From: Marchantia polymorpha subsp. ruderalis
Taxonomy: Eukaryota; Streptophyta; Marchantiopsida; Marchantiales; Marchantiaceae
Length of the DNA stretch: 64,000 nt
Direction: 5' to 3'
NCBI GenBank assembly: GCA_037833965.1
Contig: AP031353.1
Span: 6,264,501-6,328,500 of the forward strand
The notes beneath the pieces were generated by a model, which was not told where the DNA came from, did not search any database, and worked only from the letters and a program-made list of their open reading frames with translations. Position numbers and translations under genes: made by a program. This document shows positions 54,293 to 64,000 of this stretch, in pieces (within the stretch, counting starts at the first letter, position 1; the number at the start of each line of letters is the position of its first letter).

Positions 54293-56302
54293 TCATAGCT
54301 CCCCCTTCCACTCACTCTCAAATTGGGAGAGAAAGTCTTCCATGAACTTGTGGCGACCATCTGCCCGTCTTCTGCCTGCCTGCGTAAGGACTCGTTGTTT
54401 CACGTCAGTCAGGTAGATTCGTACTCGATTATAGACATGTCTGCTCTATGAGAGGAAACCATGAGTTCCTGGAAGTGCAACTATGAGCAAAATATTTCAT
54501 GCTCTTGGATCATAGCAAATCTACGATTTACTTGACAAATCTTGCATTTGATGCGGTACATTATACCTGTGACTTCATGAGGTCTCTGAGTTTCAGAAGC
54601 TTTTCATGAAAGTGGTTGATAGTTGTAGTTTTAGTGGATACATACTCCTCTTTCGTCATTTTAGTACGAGGCAGTACATCAGGATCGAACATCGGGCAGT
54701 TTCTTGCACCTCCAAATGTAAAAGTCCTGCCTATGCCTGCGTACATATTGGCTAATCAGATGAGAGGTAGAAGCTGAGACTTCACAACCAGAGTCCTTAA
54801 CAAACAAGACGCAGCCGAACGAGATGCTCTCCATCGAACGTTGTTGGACCAAACACCGCAGCAAGGAGATATCAAGCACACGAAAACTGAAGGCAAAGCT
54901 TTCCAGCATCATACACGACAGCATGAAGTCATTCAAGTCATCGGCATTGCCTTCTACGGAGTCAATAAAGCATGGCAGTTGGTCTTTATATTTGAATTAC
55001 CCCCGGCCTTACTTTATTGCACGCTCAGTAGAGAGAGAGCGCTTCCTTACGAAGGAAAAGTGACCATTGACAAGCACGAGTTTCTCTGATGCCTGGATAC
55101 GTCCTAAAAACACTGTTCTTTTAAAAGCACAGGACAAACATGAGTTAACTTAAGAGCAAGAAATTGGTTGATAGCGATTCGATACAAAAGATGAGAAGCT
55201 ACCAATGGCGCCAATTGCATCCAGTCGATCTGCGTCTTGGACGACTGCTAGCTCGGGAGAGTACTTCCACTGTGAAGAAGCATTCAGCTCTTCTTTGAAC
55301 CCTGCCATGAGACGAAGGCTTATTATACAGTACATTCTTGTCTGATATCGATATCGAGTATATAGCGTTCGGTCACCGATTAGAAGAACCAACAACATGC
55401 TAGTCAACTTCAATGTTCTGGAGTCGGTGTACTACAATGCTGGGGATGATACCTCTAATTTGGAAAGGAGATTCGCATCTGATTGTGAGCATACAGAGTT
55501 TCGTCATGATCTTGAGCGTGGTTGTAGATCTGCAATAATTTAAAGCAGACTTTTGCTTGGCAGATTATGAATGCGGTTGAGCTAAGGGTTATTTACCCAT
55601 GCTTTGAATGATGGTCATGACGGCTTCTTTCTTAATTGGCTCAATCCGATGCTGAGCCAAGAACTCTTCTGCGGTCGGTTCGACTCGTTTATCCCTGCCA
55701 AATCCCAACCACAAAAGCTGATCATTCCAACTTCCTCTCTGCATCTCCTCATCAGCAGAGTCTGTCTTGCTGCCTCCGTCGAAATTCAATCCTCAGGATT
55801 CACCTCTGGAGAAAGGTTGACACCATTCACAAAGACAGGCAGTGACGGCTGACCTCGACGCATACTTGTGGTCGTCTGCACGACAAGAGTAGGAAAATCA
55901 AGTACGATTCAGAGTGTGATTGATATTTGGACTAAAAGCAAATAATGTAAAGTCAGAAAAGCGGTCGATTGATGAGCTCACCGATATCATGGAGCAGAGC
56001 TGCAAGCTCCACCTGCTGGAAACGTTCAGTGAGTCTGAACAGGACGAGAATTCAAGAAAGGCACCCAAAACAGAGCGCAAGACAGAGCTTCATCATTCTG
56101 TTGAACGCAGGTCCTTGAGATGCCGGCTGCGGCCCGTACTTACAATTTCACAGCTCTCGGGAGACAGGCCCTCCTCAGCTGCCAAAGACAGTGCAAGATT
56201 GCGAACTCTGTACACGTGAAACGGATCATGGGACGAATCCCACTTGCCCATCACATTGTGCACCAGCTCTTCTGCAGCCTTCACCACCTCCTCCATATTC
56301 AT
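54293..56302 (-). CDS. HD-domain metal-dependent phosphohydrolase, seven exons
   Basis: Exons (minus): 56144-56302, 55982-56012, 55854-55875, 55597-55694, 55203-55301, 54567-54736, 54293-54379. All introns are GT-AG and phases join to 666 nt, 221 residues. HD phosphohydrolases act on nucleotides or other phosphoesters; the substrate here is unknown. Metal-site motifs: HDPFHVYRV (25-33), the HD pair in ALLHDI (H61 D62), and QDADRLDAIGAIG (125-137). The C-terminal half, with FTFGGARN, LPRTKMTKEEY, TTINHFHEKLLKLRDLM and RHKFMEDFL, matches the plant/bacterial YpgQ/YedJ-like family as I remember it. Exons 2 (31 nt) and 3 (22 nt) are microexons. The residue after HDI is Asp-Asp rather than the common Gly-Asp. 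No transit peptide is evident, so a cytosolic location is likely. Confidence 0.85.
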
Positions 56303-59300
56303 CGTCGTCGGTTCTCACGGTCGGTTTCGCGCGTTGTGGGCATGTTTGAGACTCATGCGTCCCTCCGTCGCATCATTACCCTTTTCGTCGACGTACAAAA
56401 TAGTCCCTTTTCTGCGGACTCCTCATTGCGAACAAGAAACTGGTCAACGGAGACCTCGCTGAAGTCGGTGTTTCTATGCATTCAGGAAAGCTTGAGGTTC
56501 TAAAAGCTAGTCATGGAAGATTCTAGGTTTTGATTGGAACCATTAATTAAGAAAGAGTTGTGAAGGAAAATGGAGTCAAAAGCATTCAGTTTGCTGATAT
56601 GTTTACTACATTCATCAGTAGTTATCATGTAGCTTTTGACTTAACTTCTTCGGAGAAAATTATATCTTCTACTTGCCATTGAATCATGCGTTAAATTCAC
56701 ACACTGCTGGCATGTGATTGTTTTGTTGTTGTCCATCCAAGGTTGTGATTATGACTCCTCTTGTTTTCATAGATTGTCTAGATCTCAAATTTAGATATTC
56801 GTATGTATGTATTTAATTTTTTATTCAAAAGAATTTTTTCAATAATGTGTTTGAACAAAATTTTGGATTTATATTAAATTAATATTAAATCATGATACAC
56901 AATGATGAAATTTAATGAAAAAATAGTTGAACAAAATGGTAGACATCATGAACACAAAACAATTGAACAAAGTCAAAATGGCAATAGATTGTTCATTTAT
57001 ATATACATTACATCAAAGATTACATAAACAATATATTCAAAATTCAAAATTTCTTTTGAGAAATACAATCAAGTTTTTTATACAATCAAAGATCCATACT
57101 AATCATATTAACTAGACTAACATGAGTTAAAAGATCATAGCAATTTACTCAAAATATTTCAATTTACAAAACTTGTCTCTAATATATATAATCTTCTATG
57201 GTTATTTATTTGTGAAGTAATTTGTTCACGTTTTATTATTTTAAAGATTCTCTTTTTTAAACTCCAGTCCAGAATTTTTTGAATTTTATAATTTTCAAAC
57301 TTGATATAAATATGATGTGAGTCAATCTACATATAATTTCAGAAAATATTTGAATTTCGACATAATCAAATTTTAAGAGTCCAGAAGGCAATTATAGATA
57401 AAATTTTGTTAGAAATTATGATAACACTCTATGTTAAAAAGTGTCAAAATTATATTCTAAAATACATATATTTTCATTCTAATATCATAAATTGAATTAT
57501 ATATATTCAAAGTTTATTTCTTAATAAAATTTGTACTTCTTATGATCAAATATAGTCATAATGATTAAAGACTCATCATCAACTGTGGTTTCACACTAGT
57601 AGATTTTTGGAAATGTTCATTCATGTTATATTTTCAGAAACCATCATTAGCATGTGTTGGGATTAATACCTAGACTAAAATCTATCTTCTAATATCAAAT
57701 TTTACTACCTTTATTGCTCTATGAACATAATTGTCTAAAAATCATTTCTAAATAGTAAAGATTAAAAAACACGAACATCATCAATCAATAAAAAACATAT
57801 GCAACTTCAATCTAATGTAAGTAATTGTATATGTGATCTATTGTTTATTATAATAAAACACATATGACATAATTGATAAATAAACAGAAGATAGTTTAGG
57901 ATTTTTTTAATATTAATTATAATATCATCAAAAACATGAGTTTGAGTTTTTATGCTTGTACACAAATTTTCATTTTTAAATTCATCAACTTCAAAAAATC
58001 ATACATTTTATTAATCAACTCATTGCAATTAAATGTCACTCAAGACTTTCAAATAGAATAATATAATTAACATATGCAACCACTTGTTTTATTAGTTAAA
58101 GTTATAAATGTATTATAACAATATTCTTAACTTGGTGTTTGAGTCTTTCTTTTCAAAAATGAAGGTTTTAGATCTCAACATATTGTACAAACAATTCTCG
58201 ATTGAGTTGTTTGTAACATAATGTACAGTCGTCACACATTCATTGCATTTGATTAAATACAAATATATCTCTTCAATTTTCATGATGATCATCTTATTTT
58301 GTCAAATCATGAAGTTTATAGATTTGTTTTTTTTTATCTATTTTTTTTCACTCATGTAAACAAGTCAATCATTATAAAAATAGGCACATGATGTAAATTT
58401 TGGATCATATATATTTAATTCAATAACATAAACATAATAACATCTTTGATTTTATTTTTTCTTTGTCAACAAAAATTGAAGAGATCATAGATTTGAAAAT
58501 TATAATTTGTGATTTAGAGTTTAAAATTTTTGGATGTAAGATTTAATCCTTTGATTTTTGCTAAATCAAAAAATTGATTCTAAGATTCAATCTTATATCT
58601 TACGATATAAATTTTTTAATCTAAAATAAAAATCTTTGTCAAACTTGTTAGTATTAACCCAAGTTTTATTTATCTCAAGTAGCTTAACCCTAGTTAGGAT
58701 TTTACGTTTTGCCAAAATTTTCCTTTAACACTTTAGGATTCTAGTCAATAAAAACTGTTTGATTGTTCATGTGATCGTAGATTAGCTGTGGCATATCACT
58801 AATTTATGTGTTGGCAATCATGTGTATGTTTTGATGTGTTGGTGTTTTCTATGTTTGTATTTTGTAATTTCTTGGAATAATTGATATCATATATCAAAAG
58901 TATTTTTAGTGATATCTTTGACAGCGGTGATACCCATGTTTCAAAATCTGGACTTCAAATTTCTTCTTCATGGTACTAAAGAATTTTTGAAACTCATTAT
59001 AAAAATACAACAGATCTTGAGTATCAAGATTGATGCTCACAGCTTTCAATTTTTGCTCTTGATGGATGAAGATGATCGCACAGAAGTTAGAAACCTTGCT
59101 CTTTAGATTAATGTAAATGTCAATGAAGGATTGAAAGATAGTGAAAAATGCTAGAATGTTGAATGTGAAGGCCGTTAGTTTGTTGTGATTGATTTACTAA
59201 ATCAATGCTACAACAACATAGTGCAGGCTGGTTTAAGTTTGATAATTATCAAAACTAAAAAAATTAGATAATTTTGGTGTATCATTTGACTTATTTTGTT

Positions 59301-59620
59301 TAATTTTGGTAAATTTCTAGAATTTGCTATTTACTAGTGACGAAAATAAAAAAATTGTTGCCAATCCACTTATTTCATCTTTCAAACAGCTGCAAATTGC
59401 TTAGTTTGCATGATATCTTCTGATGACAAGTTGGACATTGTCTTGCGATGCTCATCTTTATTTCATTTAAGCATCAAAAGTTTCAATTCAATTAGAAATA
59501 TGTTAAAAAAATGGCGTAGAGTGTCACGTCAAATGATAAAAATAAAATAAAATAAAATAAAATATTTCTTTCATATTATTCCAATTCTTTTCAAAAGACA
59601 AGTCATTGCTAACACCAAAA
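56303..59620. other. AT-rich gene-poor stretch
   Basis: Up to about 56.55 kb it probably holds the HD-gene promoter. After 56.7 kb it is very AT-rich; short open frames (56927-57115, 58909-59106) carry no recognisable family. An AAAAT microsatellite lies at 59540-59562. Confidence 0.45.
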
Positions 59621-60298
59621 TTACTTTTCATTGTCAAATTAATTTGATAAGCTTTAAAATGCTCCATTTGTTCTAAGGTGATTTTATTCAACACGTTTAA
59701 TTATCAGTCACATTATTGTTGTAGCAAATATCTAAAATTTCTTCCTCCGAGTTTATCAAGATGTGTAGACATCTTGATGTATACTCTTTGAATGATTGGT
59801 TTTAAAAATCTCGCAACATTAAATTTTGGCTGATACCATTAATGAATTACTTTTTATTGTCAAATTAATTTGATAAGCTTTAAAACGCTCCATTTGTTCT
59901 AAGTTGATTTTATTCAACACGTTTAATTATCAGTCACATTATTGTTGTAGCAAATATCTAAAATTTCTTCCGCCGAGTTTATCAAGATGTGTAGACATCT
60001 TGATGTATACTCTTTGAATGATTGGTTTTAAAAATCTCGCAACATTAAATTTTGGCTGATACCATTAATGAATTACTTTTTATTGTCAAATTAATTTGAT
60101 AAGCTTTAAAACGCTCCATTTGTTCTAAGTTGATTTTATTCAACACGTTTAATTATCAGTCACATTATTGTTGTAGCAAATATCTAAAATTTCTTCCGCC
60201 GAGTTTATCAAGATGTGTAGACATCTTGATGTATACTCTTTGAATGATTGGTTTTAAAAATCTCGCAACATTAAATTTTGGCTGATACCATTAATGAA
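59621..60298. repeat. Three-copy 226-bp tandem repeat
   Basis: Copies start at 59621, 59847 and 60073. Copies 2 and 3 look identical; copy 1 differs at about four positions. Each has a perfect hairpin ATCAAGATGT-GTAG-ACATCTTGAT (first at 59755-59778). No open frame spans the unit. Confidence 0.95.
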
Positions 60299-63200
60299 TC
60301 CAACACCCAACTCATGCTTTGTGATGACTTAGTTTTTACAAAGGTTTAGGCACCATGTCACTCAAGACTAATAATTCACAATCTAAGTGTGATTTGCTTC
60401 TTGATCAAGATAATGAAGAGGTACTAACTTCCACTGTCATGAGTGAAATTGTAACAACTTCTTCAAAAAATTTTGATGTTGATAATCTGTTTACAATTCA
60501 AAATACTAGCAGCGACAACAAATAGGGTCTTGTGTTCTTTTGCGACCAACACATACGTAAACGACATCAAATAATCTCTTAGCACAAGCATAAGCTTGGC
60601 AAAGATTGCCGGTTTGAAGATGAGCTTTTCCTGCTCTTAAACATTGTGTTTGCTCTAAGAATACTGTGAGAATTTTGTTTTGACTGCAAATCACTCCATG
60701 AAGGACTACTTGAGGCTGCATGGTTAGGCATCATTCAACATTGACCAAGAAATTTTCATTTTAAACTCACACAAATCTTCAAAGTCCTTTGCAAATCTTA
60801 CTTCTGTCCTAATTTTTCTCCTTCTTGATTCCTTTTACTCATGAGTCTCTCTGTATAACAGACTGTAGGTACGTAGCTTGCATGCTTGCTTTGATATAGA
60901 TTGTTATTGTAAATGAAAAAAAATCTATAAATCACAAACAAAGAATTAACGTCTACATAAAAAAATATGTGAGTTGTCACTTTCAAGCTACTTCCACACA
61001 TATAATGAGATCTTCATTGAAAAATCATGCAAAGTGTTTGCGGTAAGTTGTGGTTTGTTTCATTATCAATAGAGAGTAACAAAAAGCTCTATGTCATCTT
61101 GTAAAGGGTATGTGCATGTGATGCATGCATAAACTGCTCCAAATGTTCAAATATTTTACGATGCACATCTTGAATTCTCCAAATTGTATAAATCACTTGC
61201 TACTCTAGTGTCTAAATTTTGATATTTCTAGTAGATTATTTGCATGGCATTAGCATTTACAAGCATGAGAGAGGATTTCTAATCTCAAAACCACACATGC
61301 TTCTTGCAAAAAATGCATTAGCTATCTCAACTCACTTTATCTGTTTTTTATGACTCAAATTGCATAAACATCGAATACCAACTTGTGTTTGCAAGGCTTC
61401 CAACTTGCAATCAAGCTAGACATTGTGATTTGATTGTAGTTATTCAAACCATGAAACTAGTTATTGAGCCATATGGATTATCAATTAAGAGACTAGTGCA
61501 TAGATAATACTGCGTGAGATTTGAATAGCCTTTGTTTGAAAGCTGTACCTAGAATAGCATGTGTAAGTCAATCCATATTCTCGTCTTAAAATGTAAAAAA
61601 AAATGCTACATTGTGACCGAGATGTTGTCATAGTAATAAGAAAAGAATGTGTGATTACGTTTCAAGCCTGCTGGGTTGTTCACTATTTTTCTGATCTGAA
61701 AAGTGTTGTGATGGTCTTATAATGCTCAATGATGATGGAAGTAAGTATGACACACATGCGAAGTATACTAGTCGGCCAGGAAGGGAGTGCACGGCAAGAG
61801 GAAGGACGAGGTCTCAGCTCGAGCCACTTTGGCTTTGCCCTTTTTTTGTCTTTCGACGTCGCACAAATTATGAAAGTATAGATTGCATGTACCAATAGAT
61901 TCTGATGTTTTTTATTTGTGCTTGCAACGTTACTAGGATATCATACTCAAAGCAAATTTCCATGAAACTCTCAAATGTTTGGATTGTACATTCAGAACTT
62001 CAATGCAAAAGCCTTACAAACAGAATGGTTTAGCAAGTAGAAAGCAATTTGCTTATATCAATGTGAGTCAGAGACTATGCTTCATTAATGTTATGTCACA
62101 TTTTTGAATAGTGTTAAATCAAGAGACGTCTATGCATCAAATTGTCTAGCTCCGAACATAAAAATCAACCAATAATTTTTTTTGAAATATAAATCCTTGT
62201 AGCTCAAGCTCTCCAACGTATACTCAAGCAAGATTCAATCAATAATTGCATACTGTATCATGTTGGATTCATCAAAACTTGCTCTTTTATCAACAAAAAG
62301 GCGTGGATCTTTCAAATTTATTTACTTGAAGCAAGAAGTTTTTGGTACTTAATATCTTCACGAGCATACCTCTCACCAAAGTCTTATCATTGTCTTATTT
62401 TATCTACTTGTGTAACTAGTTATGTTTTGATGTTTGTACTTTGCAGCAATCTGAGATGAAGTATAACCCTTGCAAAGTGAAATAATTTTCTTTTTTGCTT
62501 TCTCTCATTCATTAACAATTATCTCCACGTATATAAAGATATTTTATAAGTAACTAAACATATATTCTAAATCTAATTAAACTTCATGAGTTAAATTAAA
62601 AATTGCATGAATATCAATAAACTGATTATAATTAAAATTCCAAATATTTTTTTAAAAATTACTTCAAGTAAAAAATGCATTATTTATAGACAAATTTTTA
62701 TCAATATAAATTATTAAAAATTAATCAAAAATATATAACTTCATAGTTGATATTAAATTTTTTAAAATAGTATAGTACTCATATCAATATTTATTATGCT
62801 TGAAATTTATATTCTTTGATCAAAACATTATACATGTTCATCGACAAAAAATTATTTAATAGCAATAAATATAGGAAAATAATACAAAATCCAACATATA
62901 ATTATTATAAAAACCATTATCAATGTGTAAATTTTAACATCAATCCTAAATTTTTACAATTGCAAATTTTAAAATTGAAATATCTTAACTTATCAGCATA
63001 TTTTTATTATATTTTTTATTATATTTATGTTTACATGTTATTTTTTGTGAATAATTTAAATTAATATTACAATATATACTGAAATTTTTTATAATATTTT
63101 TAAGTTACTATCTATGTTAAATACCAATCAGAATTTGGAAAAAATTATTTCTAAAAATTCATATTATTTAGTTTTTATCATTTCAAATTTTCTAAAAATC

Positions 63201-64000
63201 TCATTTTGCTTATGATTTGAATTGATAAGAAAAAATGTATATGAATTATTCTTAATACAATATTGGAATTTTTATCATTGTATATTTAGTTCATTTAACT
63301 TGTTGAAAGCATAATAAAATCCTATATTTGATTTTTTATTATTTTTTATCAACATAAAAAACTCATTTAGAATTATTTTGAATTTTGAAAATTTTGACAT
63401 CATATTTTGAAAGATATCAAAATATAATCAAGCTTTAATAAAAAAAATTTGGATTTAATTAATTTACTTATACAATTAAAAAATAAGTATTATTAATGAT
63501 GATATAGAATAAGAGATTATATTGTGTTATAAATTATCAATATTTATTACATTTTTTTTGATACAAATGTATTCAAAATAAATGTAATAAATTGTATGTT
63601 GCCCTTTCATAGATTATTTTCCCCTGCATATTTTTTTTTGCAACACTCTAATACTTCAAAACTGATCTTAATATTTTACTGCCTTGTTTTATACCCTAAA
63701 TATGTACAATTACACCTCACTATTAATGTCATGTAGTCATACAAACCTTATCTAGGTAAAATTTTTTTTCAAGAAATAGATTAAACTTAAAATATTACAA
63801 TACATAAATTTGGTTTTTCAACTGTTGTCTAATATAAAAGCAATTATTTATTAACAATCATTTTTTACCATAAACTTTGAACTTCTACTGATCTTTACTT
63901 TCAAAGCAAGAGCAATATCATTTGGGAAAGATTCCATGATGTTATGTATCGATAATTCTTGATTCTCCAAAAATTGAATAACAAACTTGGTAGATTTTTT
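60299..64000. other. AT-rich stretch to the window end
   Basis: No recognisable gene. 60506-60721 and 61683-61895 (both -) are open with mixed composition but no known motifs and may be decayed coding relics. From 62.4 kb the DNA is extremely AT-rich. Confidence 0.45.

Noticed and set aside
55598..55789. Longer exon 4 of the HD gene starting at 55789
   Set aside because: It would add ~30 non-family residues and cannot be joined in phase with the HD exon; the acceptor at 55695-55696 joins cleanly.
59621..60298. CRISPR-like array
   Set aside because: The whole 226-bp unit is repeated with no variable spacers; it is a tandem repeat in a plant genome.

Overview
The window reads as nuclear DNA of a land plant, most likely a bryophyte (moss-like). 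Reasons: a Tic20 chloroplast import gene, a plastid ferritin, a three-exon psbR gene, an intronless SUVH-type histone methyltransferase, very AT-rich intergenic DNA and heavy nesting of LTR retrotransposons. No species is claimed.

Layout. 1-444: 3' end of a Tic20 gene (+). 1698-2042: a ~117-bp triple tandem repeat. 2525-3265: intronless ferritin (-) whose ferroxidase centre appears degraded. 6517-6924: a solo LTR. 8.2-9.3 kb: a direct duplication. 9701-10625: psbR (-). 11.3-16.3 kb: AT-rich DNA with no recognisable gene. 16.3-31.6 kb: a Ty3/gypsy element on the minus strand ('element B') that carries a complete-looking cytosine-5 DNA methyltransferase domain between its protease and reverse transcriptase, and a PHD-like zinc finger after its integrase. 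A young, apparently intact Ty3/gypsy element on the plus strand ('element A', 17247-25098) has inserted into B's integrase. 31.6-35.7 kb: unassigned, less AT-rich DNA with palindromic tracts. 35.7-43.8 kb: a graveyard holding a hAT-like transposase (-), a copia element (+), a gypsy pol (-), a chromovirus 3' end (+) and LTRs of the same family as the solo LTR at 6.5 kb. 44.6-50.8 kb: little that can be named, ending in a CpG-rich leader. 50855-53167: SUVH-like SRA/SET protein (+). 54293-56302: a seven-exon HD-domain phosphohydrolase (-). 56.3-64 kb: AT-rich DNA with a 226-bp triple tandem repeat.

The host genes are ordinary plastid, iron, chromatin and metabolic genes and do not form a functional cluster. 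The most interesting system is element B: a retrotransposon with a DNA-methylation writer and a probable chromatin-binding finger in one polyprotein. Every premature stop in B can be explained by a single C:G to T:A change, the signature expected from deamination of methylated cytosine. Exon coordinates for psbR and the HD gene were worked out by hand from GT/AG sites and reading phase; LTR ends and target-site duplications were read directly. Similarity statements rest on remembered family motifs, not on a database search.
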